Shown in pieces: positions 12,717 to 22,569 of a stretch of 64,000 nt of DNA (position 1 is the first letter of the stretch; each line of letters starts with the position of its first letter). The stretch is from positions 27,944 through 91,943 of the forward strand of contig MNCI01015903.1 in NCBI GenBank assembly GCA_015680685.1, written 5' to 3'. The DNA is from Gnetum montanum. Taxonomy: Eukaryota; Streptophyta; Gnetopsida; Gnetales; Gnetaceae. A model generated the notes under the pieces. The model made no database searches. It worked only from the letters and a program-made list of their open reading frames with translations, and was not told where the DNA came from. A program made the position numbers and the translations under genes.

Positions 12717-13228
12717 TGAAATGGTGCTACCCTTGGAAAATACTGTTCAGCACCACTTGAGAGTCCTAAAGCAACAACAATGGAGGGTGGACTCAAGGTG
12801 GGCTATGCTTCAAAGCTTAGAGTACCTTGCAAACACAACATAAGAGCACATAACCTGTTAGTCATGGTTAGAGGTGTTGGATACATCATAAGTAAACAAG
12901 CATGCAACTAGACCAACGAGATGCACATAACCACATTAACATATTTATACAATATCAAAACCCTTAGAGAGCTAAGACACATCCTTACACTAACACATCT
13001 AGCCCTAAGCTTTGCTTCTAAGTGAAGGTTGGTGGTCCAATCTACGAAGGCAAAGCCTCTCCAACAAATCTGCATATCCTTGTGCTGAGGTTCACAAGGA
13101 TCAGGGCCCATGTAGTTCTATGGTGATTGTTAAGATAGCATGGAACCCGATAGGATCTCCATACTCTTCTAGCCCCCATTCTTGAGGGAAACAACCTTCG
13201 ATCTGCCAACAAGGTATGTTTTCCTACA
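12717..13228 (-). repeat. Element G LTR, 5' copy (right)
   Basis: Pairs with 6573-7102 and runs from TGAAATGGTGC to TTCCTACA. It is the 5' LTR of the minus-strand element, because the primer site lies directly to its left. Confidence 0.8.
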
Positions 13229-14249
13229 GGGAGATTTGGACCTGCATAACCATTAGATATCACTTTATAGGCAGACTATCAATGAAACTGAATGCTCAGG
13301 TTGCAAAGTCAAAAATTATAGCCTGATGCTCTGTACTGATGCATAACCTGCCATGTCTATCAGCACACTTTAGATAGGTAAAAATCGATGTGTATATAAA
13401 CTGATTATAAGACAATTGTCTTGATCATGCAGTTGGGGTTGCATGATGGCAAAGTCAGAAACATGAAAAAGTGAAAATATCATGCTAACGATTGTGTGAA
13501 TTGAATGCTAAAGCAGTTGTAGGTTTACGTGCATGCTTTGATACATGGTTGATGGAACTACAGTAGCAAAATTATTTTTAAAATGTCTTTTTCTTAATGT
13601 ATGCATGTTTTGAAAGGAAACCAAAATTTTATAATGTCTGGAGACTCTCTGGATTTATTGGACAGTAGACATGTGTATGCTATGAGTTTTGAAAATATCA
13701 TTAAGAAAATTACAAACTGTTATTAGGAACTTCTAGAGCAAATCAACCAAATTTGAAACTATAATACCCCACTTTTGTATAATATGCTCAAATATAGGAC
13801 ATTGTAGGAAAATGTGGTGTTTATCTTTAACATTATTTGTATTACATAGGCTTCATATTTATTCTTCACAAGGAATTTTGAGCTATCTACTTGTTTAGAC
13901 TCTTAGATGATAGAGATCCCATTCATGCTTTGTTAATTGTGCATTTTAAATGGTGAAGAATAGCAACAGATAAGTAGTTTGTTTTTGAATTAAGGCTTCC
14001 CTTGATATTATTTAAATAGAGATATTTTTTCCCTTTTACATCTTTCCAAAGTTTTTGAAATATTGTTTGTTTTACCAATTTGCAAACTTGTTTATGATAA
14101 AAATAAATAATGCATTCTTGAATATTCCATTTATTAAGCCCTAGAACTCCCTCATGAAATAATTCTTTTTCTTGGGTTTTTGTCATCACTTTTTTGGAGT
14201 ATTTATCCAATGAAAATTCAGAAAGATCATATGTGTAGGCTATGATGCG

Positions 14250-15115
14250 GAGCCTACTTCAATAGACCCCAAAAGGACACATACCACAAGCTTCCTAAGC
14301 AAATCCAGCTTAGAAAGCAAGAACAACACAATGAAATGGAGAAAATCTTCCTTTTTGTAAAAGAACTCTCAATATATAGAGAAATACATCGAGATTGAGA
14401 AGCCAAGCTCAACTCCACCTTTCCTAAGAATCTTAGAGGCCACAAGTGTTCCCTCTCAATCCTCAATTGCTCACAATGGAGTCAAAGCTCAAGACAAGAC
14501 ACTTATAAGAGATTCTCTCAACCTCTCTCAAGTGTTTACCCCTATCTTTCATTCAAATGGACATAATGTCCTAGTGAAAGCTCTCCCTTACTTGCACTCA
14601 AACTCTCTTACCAAATTGAAGCCTTGGACACTTATTTATAGCTTCTCGTGTGACCTTTTGTCTTCCCTAGTGTCAAAAATCTAAATTTATGAACATTGGA
14701 ATGTGCCAAAGAATACTCCTTTCCCAGGAGTGGGATCATTCATAGGAAGATGTCTTTGGCCTGGGAAAGAGGTCTTTGCCAAGACCAGAGCCTGCTTAGA
14801 AAACATCTTTGGACCAGTGGAAGATGCCTTTCAGGGGTGAAAGACATCTTTCATGCCAGGGCTGAAAATGAAGATGCTTATTTTGAGGTCTGGAACACCT
14901 GAACACCTTCAAATAAGTCCCCATTGATCCCAAAACCTCCTAAACTCATCAAATAGGCTCCAAACACCCCCAAACATGCCAAAACACCCTGAAATCATCA
15001 CCAGTAATGCCAACACAAGAGTACACACACACAACAATGTATTGAGGATTACACAAGGGGTAGGTGATATCCTCATGAGGCTATAAATTGACAAATAGCT
15101 TCAACTTCCAAGGGC
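14250..15115 (-). other. Non-coding insertion, possibly a solo LTR in minus orientation
   Basis: C- and A-rich on the plus strand with repeated 'aaact.tctcaa' stretches. The minus strand has a TATA-like GCTATAAATAAGTG at about 14632-14645. No protein similarity was recognised and no clear TG...CA ends or target duplication were found. It splits LINE-related sequence on either side. Confidence 0.3.
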
Positions 15116-15647
15116 AATCTCTACTTCAAGAAGTATAATATTGTATTATAATTGCCTCTTCACTTTAAATTATTATTATTATTATTTTTGAGATAATGTT
15201 CACTTTGAATTCATTGAACAAGAAAAGCTTTTGAGTTTTTTGTATTTGTTACTTGTATATTTATTTGCTAGACTAGGATCCCATATAGGACCCCATACAC
15301 TACTCATAAAGAATAGTTGGTTGAATTTGAAATTAAGACAACTTCATCAACATAAAGTAAGAGTCTAATAGGATTCGTTCCAATTGTAATTGTAAATTAA
15401 GTTGGTATTTTATGTATCCACTTTTCAACTTCATTGATGAAAGGCCCAAAGATAAAGAGGACATTCTTGTTTCAGACCAACAAAATTATTAAATAAAAAT
15501 CATTCTTGCCCATGTACAAAATGCATACCTCTTTGTAAAGTTTTTGGATGGCATATAACAATGTGGGGAGAACTTTTAAATTTTTCTAGTGCCTCCATAA
15601 TTTGTTTTGAATGACCAAATCATAGGCCTTAGAGAAATCTAGAGAGC

Positions 15648-15868
15648 AAATAAGTGTTTTCTTGTGTGGACTTTTTGCTCTATTGATAAGATATTTTAAA
15701 AGGGACTATCATTTAGAGTGATGGCAAGGTGGTTGTTTCTCAAGTCAGAAGATGTGTACAAAGTAAATAAATGTTTTCTTGTGTGGACTTTTTGCTCTAT
15801 CAATTAAATGTTTTAAAAGGGACCATCGTTTAGAGTGATGGTAAGGTGCTTGTTTCTCAAGTCAGAAG
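15648..15868. repeat. ~105-bp tandem duplication, period about 116
   Basis: 15648-15753 and 15764-15868 share 'gttttcttgtgtggac', 'tttttgctctat', 'ttttaaaagggac' and 'gtttctcaagtcagaaga' in the same order. The first copy lies at the end of the LINE RT block. Confidence 0.8.
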
Positions 15869-16400
15869 AAATGAGTTCAAGCTTGGGTATAGACACTTGA
15901 AAATAGGTTAGGTTTTGGCTCATTCACTGACCCTTTTGAGACCCTACTTAGTAGGATGAGCATTGAGGCTTTGGGTGATGATCCTTTAATAAGATATTTT
16001 AAGATGATGAGATGGTTTGTACTAGAATGCTACAGCCTAAATCTTGTTTGGGAAATTGCATGTATCCTTATTTCTTCAACCCATCTTCGAAGCATAGATT
16101 CTAAAATAGTGCCCTAAAGCTTGGCAGAAATATTGCCGATTACAATTAATCTATCATCATTTAGACATTTTTTATCCCTTTGTTTAAAGATTATAACTGC
16201 TTTATTGAATAGCTAAAATATAACTTTTTACATATGACATTCCATACTAATGGCCCTTCCCATTTAAGCATTTCTCCATTTAAGTTATTTACATTATCAG
16301 CTTTTCTTGATGCTAGTCTTTTTATCCACAAGTTTTCTAAGTAGGATGTTACTTTTGTTAATAGAAACTCATGAAGGTGATTTTGAAGTTTAGACATCTT

Positions 16401-17462
16401 GATGAACTTTGTTTCAGGGCATATATTGTAGATTGGTTTGTGATGAGATTATTGTTTATTGATTCATTTTCTTAAATTTTGAATGCTTTGATCGTAGTTG
16501 GCAACTGAACATGACATTGCAAGGACTAGAATTTAGAAAAAATAAATTCTGGAAACAAGATAAGATCTTTCGAAATTTTGAAAGATAAAAAATGCCTGAA
16601 AGTACACGATATCAAATTTTTCATAAAGACTTTATTTCTTACTTTTAAAAAACATATGTTTCATAGGATGAAACGTCTTAAAACTGTTCTGAAACCAGCA
16701 ATAATACTAAACTGAAAGCGTTTTATTATGTTGTTCATATCATAAGACCTATATATTAGACATCTTTTACATAATATCAGTACATCTGAATGTAATCCAT
16801 TGGAATGGGACCTGTGACGTGTCAAGTCTTGCTGATAAGTTACATTTCATTAATCAATCAATTGCAGCTATTATCCTCCATGGAAGTAATAGTAATATTT
16901 TTAATGCAAAATTTGTTAAAAAAATCAGTAAAAGATTTCAGTGGCTGCATTGACTTGTCTACTTCATATTTTGGTGAAAATTGAGGATTTTAGAGAAAAT
17001 TATAGTGATTTTAAAACTATAAGTTTGAAGATAGCATGTTTTAACCAGAGCTTTTTGAGTAACTTGATTTTTACTCACTGCATTTTACCTATTGTATTGG
17101 TTTTTGAATTGTTGAGTATTGGATTATAAAGATTGGTATTGCAGTTTGGATTACCCTTATAAAAAAAGGGCATTTCTAGGATGTGTTTGGTTAAAATGCA
17201 AATTTACTCTTTTTATGACATCTTTAACTTGTAAGGAAGAAATCATATTGCCTGTTTATGTGCAATGCATGGTCTGCATTGTTAGTGCACTGTAATGATT
17301 ATGGTTTCTTCCCTTTTTTTCCCTATTTGAAATGGTTTTGTGGGATCATGCATTCATTTCCACCAACAGAATGGTTACAAATGTGTTGTGACTACCCAGA
17401 GTCTTTTCAAATGCATCATATATTCAAATATTTTGAAAATCATATACCTTTTCTCCATGCAG
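16401..17462. other. Rest of PARN-like intron 1
   Basis: AT-rich sequence without recognised protein similarity. A pyrimidine-rich stretch and ATGCAG precede exon 2. Confidence 0.4.
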
Positions 17463-17593
17463 GTATAATTTCCACATTTTTCCAGGCAATGATCTGTCAC
17501 ATGATAACACATCATCTGAGTTTCTTTGTCAAGCATCTTCACTTGAGTTTCTTGCTAGATGTCAGTTTGATTTCAATACTTGGGTTTATGAAG
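17463..17593 (+). CDS. PARN: PARN-like exon 2
   Basis: The exon opens after the acceptor CATGCAG and encodes 'YNFHIFPG', then 'SSEFLCQASSLEFLARCQFD' and 'FNTWVYEG'. These match the family block 'YNFFVFPR...S.EFLCQ..S.DFL....FDFN...EGI'. The donor is GGTAACA. The 131-bp length keeps the phase with exons 1 and 3. It lies 13.4 kb from exon 1. Confidence 0.88.
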
Positions 17594-18252
17594 GTAACAA
17601 TTGTAAATAAAACATCAAAATATTTCATCAAAATGCAGTAGACAAATTCGTGCGCAGTGTTATATTTATTTATTGATGTAATGAGTAAAAGATAGTTCCA
17701 TGTGATAGGCGGTTTTTTGCTTGTTAGCTACGCTGATAAAATAATGCGTGATGCATGGTAAGTTACTAAACTTTAATAGAAACTTTAAACAATTGCAGAG
17801 GTATTCGATGTTTGAGAAATTGATGATTGTGAAGGCTGGAGCCTTTGAAGTACCCAAAACAGAATAGGGAATGCTGGAATGATCATCAATTTATTATGAT
17901 TGGAATAATGATTAGTCGGGATGAAGGATCTTTTCCCCTGACAACCAACTTCATATCAGAAAAAAATTTTAATTTTCCAGCTGTAGCTGGATGTACAGTG
18001 CATCCAAATTGCTGGACCTAGAAGGACATCAGGGTTTAATATAATTTGTTTGTTCTAAGAGTTCAATCATGACTCTCTTCGATGAATACAGACATCTTAA
18101 TTATCATTTATCATTTTCTTGATGTGCTTTTTACCATTTTTATCAGAGTTCTTCTTAAATCTTAGGTTTTTTACATCAAATGCCATTTGCTATGTTGCAG
18201 TTTTTTCTTAATTTAGTATTTGATGGGTGGCTATTTATTTATTGTATCTCAG

Positions 18253-18587
18253 GGATACCACAGATATCAAAAGCAAAGGGTAACTTAAGTCATTAGAGAA
18301 AGTTAAGAGATATGCCTTGGAGTAGACTGCAGAAAATTTGCCCTAACGTTACAGAGAAACCTATCTCCAGTATTGTAGATACACTTTTTGTAGAAAGAAT
18401 GAAATTAAAAATTGGTCTATGGCGAGATGGTATCTTAAAGATATATAAGAATGGTTCACAAAATTCATTGCATGGAGAAATTAATCATAGCATAAAGGGA
18501 ATAGATTCTGATGCCAGTTTTTTCAAAATGCGCCCATCACTTTTATTAAATGGCCTTAATCTTCATCGTGTGAAGTTGGTGCAACAG
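18253..18587 (+). pseudogene. PARN: PARN-like exon 3 with in-frame TAG
   Basis: The acceptor TATCTCAG joins in phase with exon 2 to give the conserved 'EGI' turn. The codon at 18294-18296 is TAG, within the variable linker. The conserved 'DTLFVERMKLKIGLWRDGIL' follows (family: 'ADVLF..RM.....EWR.GLL'). A second in-frame acceptor at 18353-18354 (CGTTACAG) would skip the stop at the cost of 34 codons, so mis-splicing could bypass it. The donor is CAGGTATTTG, immediately before the assembly gap. Confidence 0.8.
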
Positions 18588-18594
18588 GTATTTG

Positions 18595-18686
18595 NNNNNN
18601 NNNNNNNNNNNNNNNNNNNNNNNNNNNNNNNNNNNNNNNNNNNNNNNNNNNNNNNNNNNNNNNNNNNNNNNNNNNNNNNNNNNNNN
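18595..18686. other. Assembly gap (92 N)
   Basis: Run of N in intron 3 of the PARN-like gene, seven bases after the exon 3 donor. Confidence 1.
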
Positions 18687-18689
18687 GGT

Positions 18690-20120
18690 TAGGTTAAAGC
18701 TATAAAAAATTAATTTTCTAAATTTAAAATGAGGTGCAGGGAAAATCAAGATAAATAAAGAACTAGGAATTCAGGGGAAATGTAGAGTTGTGGGTGCTGG
18801 TCTCCAGGATTGGTTGGGTAGAACTACTGCCCAAGATTGAAGTGCTGGATTTGGCGACGACACTTTCTTTACTTATTGGATTGGGGAGTGCACAACGTTC
18901 TGAGGAAAAAGAATCCTGTTGACTAAGTTGGTAGTGGCGGAGGCGTTGGGCATTTTGGCAGAGGGAGAGGAGGTATAGCTAGTGTTGTACAACTATGCCT
19001 TTGCAAGTGAATTTTTTGGGGCAGAATGCCATAAACGGCTAGTGGGCAAGTGCCTTGATTAGCATTGCTGTTGATTTGGCAGGCTGTGACGTTGTTGATC
19101 GATAGTTTGTTGGTGTAGTTAGGAACTATGTTGAAGCTGATGGGGGTCCATTTTGCTTTTATGCACTACCTAAAGCATGGAGTGTAGGTCAATTTGCCGC
19201 AGTTCCTTTTGGGATTGCTGAGGTGGCGAAGACTGGGTAGACACTTAGGGCTTATCTTGGCCTTGTGGTAGCATGGTACGTCAATTGAGTCATCGGTAGT
19301 GTGGTGCCTTTGATGTTTTATCAGAGGTGGTGGTTTTGGAATCCTCGAGGAGGGAAGGATTTGGATGCTAGGCAGGTGGACGGTGAGGTTGGTCCCTTAT
19401 GGGGGGTTAGGGAGGGGTAGGTGGAGGAGACGATGATGAGGGTAGAAGTTGATGCCCTGGTGCGACAGGCCTACAAGGAGGCAGCTGCACATGTAAGGGA
19501 AGTGAAAAGGGAGGAGTGGGAAGCTCGTTGGGCATCTCATGAGGTAGACTTGAAGATGGCAATGGATTTGGTAGAGAGGCAACGGGCGGAGTTATAGGCT
19601 TCAATTTGCAAAGCCCAGTTGAGTCAGGAGGAAACACAGAAACAACTCATGGTGGATGAGCAGTAGGATCATATTCATGTGGAAGTGGAGAGGGAAGCAA
19701 GGCTGGGGGTGGAGGCTCACTAGGACTTGAAGGCTGAGCAGATTCGGATGGATTTGATGTATGTAGCTGGTTGGGGTGATTGTTAGGGAAGCCGATGTAA
19801 TGGTGGGAGGTGCATGTCTTGGATGTTGATTGAGATTGTTGGGGGAGGTTGGGGTTGGGGTCTCTGGGACTAAGGGGGTGAGTGGTTGTGTCAGTGTGCT
19901 CTTGTGTGAGAGCGAAGTTGTGTTTGGGGAGGTTTGTGGACCTTGTTTTGGGGAAATTGGGTACAGCAATGAGGCTTTTGGTGTTGGCACCTAGGGGCCT
20001 GGCTAGGACTGTTAGGAAGGTGCCTGCATGTTGAATGCGGTCTGATGGGTGTGATGATCCCGTATGTACATATTTTTATTATTTATATTGAACGTGATCT
20101 TTTCTCAAAAAAAAAAATAA
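18690..20120 (+). mobile_element. GC-richer unidentified insertion ending in poly(A)
   Basis: This stretch of intron 3 is clearly richer in G than its surroundings on the plus strand. One frame, with stops, encodes a charged helical stretch at 19440-19600 ('VREVKREEWEARWASHEVDL') that could form a coiled coil. An earlier part reads 'FCFYALPKAW'. It ends in CTTTTCTC followed by 11 A (20108-20118), like a retroposed transcript. I do not recognise the family. A gag-like or LINE ORF1-like protein is possible. The 5' end may lie in the N gap. Confidence 0.4.
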
Positions 20121-20793
20121 ATTTTTTTTTTAAAGAATGGAAATTTTCTGTAGTAAATTTTTAGAACTGATGCACGGTTTGATATAAAATTTTTAGTTAT
20201 TATAAAACATATACTTTATTCCTGAGATGCAAGACACCATGCCTATACAATGAGAAATATATACTATATTGATTCCTAATCTTAAAGAGCATTGTATGTC
20301 TAGAGTCACTGAATGTAGGTTGTCTTGACATTGCTGTTACGTTTTGCTTGTAAGGTTACTGCTCAACGTGCATAGCTGGGTAGAAGTGGGGAGAACGCAC
20401 AGCCTCTAGAGATAACAGACTAGATACTTTTTAAAACCTTTTTTACCTGGTTACTGCCAACAGTGTAATCTCTGCTTAGGGTATTAAGCATTATAGAAAC
20501 TGAACACCAATAGCAACCTTAAGCAAGCATCTCTTGTTTGCATAGATATCAATTTCCGGTTTCCAACGGGACGAACATGATCAGAACCCTTGTCGTATGT
20601 ACGTTGTTTCTTGTGACTCCAATCTAAATTGTTGTATTGTATCCATGCTATTTGTCTTTACTTATGGTTATTCTATTATTGCTTCTAAACTGCATTTTAT
20701 TTTTTTAACTTTTGGTTCTTGCTTTCTGAAGTTTACTTCGTGTGTTTATGTCTTAACATGTGACCGAGTGTCTTGAGATATAAAAAATTACAG
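20121..20793. other. Rest of PARN-like intron 3
   Basis: No recognised gene or repeat. Ordinary AT-rich intron up to the acceptor of exon 4. Confidence 0.4.
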
Positions 20794-20907
20794 ATAATCA
20801 GTGAAGATTTCAGTGATATAGTTTATATAGAACAAATTGGAGCTCGTGGGATTGTTAAAAAACAAGTCGTTTACACATCCACTGAAGAAGACAAAAGTTT
20901 GTTAACG
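20794..20907 (+). CDS. PARN: PARN-like exon 4
   Basis: 38 codons between ATTACAG and ACGGTAAC. The product contains 'FSDIVYIEQIG' and 'VVYTSTEEDK', which align with the family's 'FGDLVY...' and 'VVYTDSD.DKE'. Phase 0 at both ends. No break was seen. Confidence 0.82.
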
Positions 20908-21024
20908 GTAACATTTTCCTAAGATTTTTGTTAAGGGTAAAGCCGACTTAACGTTGTTATTATGATACTATCTTAATCTAATGTTAGTCCCTCGTAAAAA
21001 TGTTGATATGTTTTGTTTGAATAG

Positions 21025-21151
21025 AATGAAATTGAAGAAGATCATTGTGTGTCATTGGAGGGTCATCTTGAAGAAGGAATAGGATTCGATCAGGTCATTG
21101 ATTTGATTGCTTCCTGCAGAAGGGTTATCGTTGGCCATAACTGCCTGTTAG
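21025..21151 (+). CDS. PARN: PARN-like exon 5, third catalytic motif
   Basis: The exon encodes 'GIGFDQVIDLIAS' and 'RRVIVGHNCLL', ending one base into the GAT codon of the catalytic aspartate that exon 6 completes. In PARN this aspartate binds metal. Splice sites are AATAG/AATG and TTAG/GTAACC. Open throughout. Confidence 0.86.
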
Positions 21152-21226
21152 GTAACCACCTGTTTGTCTACTGCTTTAGTTCAGAATAAATAAATAAAAC
21201 GATAGCTGAAGCATAATTATTTACAG

Positions 21227-21447
21227 ATTTTACCCATCTTCATAGTAAATTTATTGGTCCACTTCCTGAAAATGTGGTGGAATTCGCATCATCTCTTCAT
21301 AAGAAATTTCCATTTATCTTAGATACAAAGCATCTTATGAAGGCAGTGCCAACATTGAAGTATTTGATGAAAAACAAGAAAACTAGTTTATCATCTTGTT
21401 TTGCCCATATATGTAGAGAGAGAGAGTCTGTATTCAGAACTTGTTAG
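21227..21447 (+). pseudogene. PARN: PARN-like exon 6 with frameshift at an (AG)n tract
   Basis: It begins with the catalytic aspartate and 'FTHLHSKFIGPLPE', then 'FPFILDTKHLM' and 'TSLSSCFAHIC', all close to the family. After the (AG)6 dinucleotide tract at 21415-21426 the frame runs into TAG at 21445. The putative donor GTGACA at 21448 is then out of phase with exon 7. The stretch 21448-21585 is read as a 138-bp intron. It could instead be retained coding sequence, as it stays open in another frame. A slipped dinucleotide repeat or a sequencing error explains the shift. Confidence 0.75.
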
Positions 21448-21585
21448 GTGACAAAGTTATAGATCAGGATGGAAATATCATTTTACCGATAGAACTACAA
21501 AGGTACAGACCATTTTGTGTGGAAAATTGGGATATAAATTCATTCTTTCTGTTGTCATTTCGTACTGCTGAGTTTGTAACCACAG

Positions 21586-22185
21586 GTATACCGATGAAAA
21601 TTGTTCCTCCAAGCACGAAGCAGGTTATGATGCCTTTATGGCAGGCTCCATCTTTGCCCAAGCTTGTTATCGATTGGATATTGACTTCTCTTAATATCAG
21701 TTCCCTTCTGATGCGGCTACATGTGACAAACTCAAAAGTCACCTAAACCGGTTTAACTTGGCATGTATGGATTGCTTGGTTTTCGATGCTGCCACAGGAG
21801 TTGAAATGAAATGAAGCCTGCAGCAGACACACGAAATATTGTTATTTTATGGGGGTTCCAACATGGATGCAGTTTCAATGAAGCACAAAGATTGGTTTCA
21901 TGTGTTCTTGATACTACATCATGTATTCGAGGATTTTTTGTGGTCGATGAAACTTCTGCATTCATCGAGTTTGAAAATGAGAAAACTGCTAATCAATTTA
22001 TTCAACTACTGCAAGGGACGTTAGGGGACTCCAAAACTGTCTCTACTGTGACACCTAGATATCAAGGCATTATGGCTGCAGGATATGAAATATACGAGGA
22101 GGCTTGTAGAGCTGACATTCCAAAACCACTACTGGCAGAGCAAGTAGAAGCGTTACGGATTACTAGACAAATATGCCAAATGTAA
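21586..22185 (+). pseudogene. PARN: PARN-like exon 7: last catalytic motif and RRM-like domain, two breaks
   Basis: The exon opens with 'CSSKHEAGYDAFMAG', which carries the last catalytic H and D. TAA at 21692-21694 interrupts it. 'KLKSHLNRFNL' follows in frame. At 21805-21814 AATGA is tandemly duplicated, ending the frame at TGA 21812. The downstream frame then continues with 'NIVILWGF', 'FFVVDETSAFIEFEN' and 'AAGYEIYEEACRADI', matching the C-terminal RNA-recognition-like region of plant PARN. The stop is at 22183. The C-terminus is somewhat shorter than in Arabidopsis. Confidence 0.85.
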
Positions 22186-22562
22186 GAGGCCAAATTCTAA
22201 CCCACCTGGTTTATGATTAATATTTTCTTCCTTGCCACTCTACACAAATCAAGCATCTTGGATGCTTCCAGATGTTTCAAAGGCACTGGTTTCTGAGCCA
22301 AGTAAATTCGGTTCAGCTAAGAAGCTTCTTTTTCTAGCTGGTTACTTGTGTAGTCTTGGAAGAAGAGGCTGTGAATCCCTCTACGGATGATACACGGTTG
22401 TGCTTTGGAAACAATATTCGAAAAGATGAAAACAAATCCATTATCAATGGACCAGGGATTAATTTTACTGTGTCCAGAGTTTTGCTGTTATCAATTGACC
22501 AGAGATTAAATTTAAAATGTCCAGGGTTTCTTCTATTTTAAGGAAAAAAGACATGAGTCTTC

Positions 22563-22568
22563 AATAAA
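22563..22568 (+). terminator. Possible poly(A) signal of the PARN-like gene
   Basis: AATAAA about 380 bp after the last stop codon and on the gene strand. Position and sequence fit a plant polyadenylation signal, but AATAAA is common in AT-rich DNA. Confidence 0.35.
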
Positions 22569-22569
22569 G

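Larger units (their letters stand above)
6573..13228 (-). mobile_element. Ty3/gypsy chromodomain retrotransposon (element G), full length but dead
   Basis: Two LTRs of about 510-530 bp flank an internal region. On the minus strand this encodes gag, protease, RT, RNase H, integrase and a chromodomain-like tail, in the order of a chromovirus. The primer site next to the right LTR fits initiator tRNA-Met. Every domain is interrupted by stops and frameshifts, and the two LTRs differ at many sites, so the insertion is old. The flanks gtggg and gggag are not a clear target duplication. It lies in intron 1 of the PARN-like gene, antisense to it. Confidence 0.85.
13740..16400 (-). mobile_element. LINE remnant(s), RT and C-terminal zinc region
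   Basis: Reading minus, 16191-16397 carries an RT entry block ('NGEMLKWEGPLVWNVICKKL'). At about 15990-16190 there are degenerate priming/palm pieces. At 15500-15680 comes 'LICSLDFSKAYDLVIQNKLW' and 'AIQKLYKEVCIL', a LINE RT core. At 13760-13870 a separate piece reads 'LCNTNNVKDKHHIFLQCPIF', the Cys/His tail of LINE ORF2. The 14250-15115 stretch between may be an insertion. Multiple stops. Antisense to the PARN-like gene. Confidence 0.6.
3658..22185 (+). pseudogene. PARN: PARN-like poly(A)-specific 3'-exoribonuclease, seven exons, disrupted
   Basis: The family consists of DEDD-type 3'-5' exonucleases that shorten poly(A) tails. The Arabidopsis member (AHG2) acts in mitochondria. Placed exons are 3658-4073, 17463-17593, 18253-18587, 20794-20907, 21025-21151, 21227-21447 and 21586-22185, all with GT/AG ends. 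Splice phases match across the first five junctions. All catalytic positions are kept: D and E in 'AIDAEMTG', D after 'VGHNCLL', and H and D in 'HEAGYDAF'. Breaks are TAG at 18294, a frameshift at the (AG)6 tract 21415-21426, TAA at 21692 and a duplicated AATGA at 21805-21814. Introns of 13.4, 0.66 and 2.2 kb are full of repeats. The retained introns rule out a processed copy. It could still be expressed if some breaks are assembly errors or are spliced around. Confidence 0.85.

Noticed and set aside
19407-19990. Proline/serine-rich minus-strand ORFs up to 129 codons
   Set aside because: Low complexity on the complement of a G-rich stretch. The plus strand has the poly(A) tail and the helical reading, so the minus frames are probably spurious.
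21448-21585. Open stretch between PARN-like exons 6 and 7 considered as coding
   Set aside because: It has no similarity to the family, and GTGACA/CACAG can serve as splice sites. Kept as an intron, with the uncertainty noted in exon 6.
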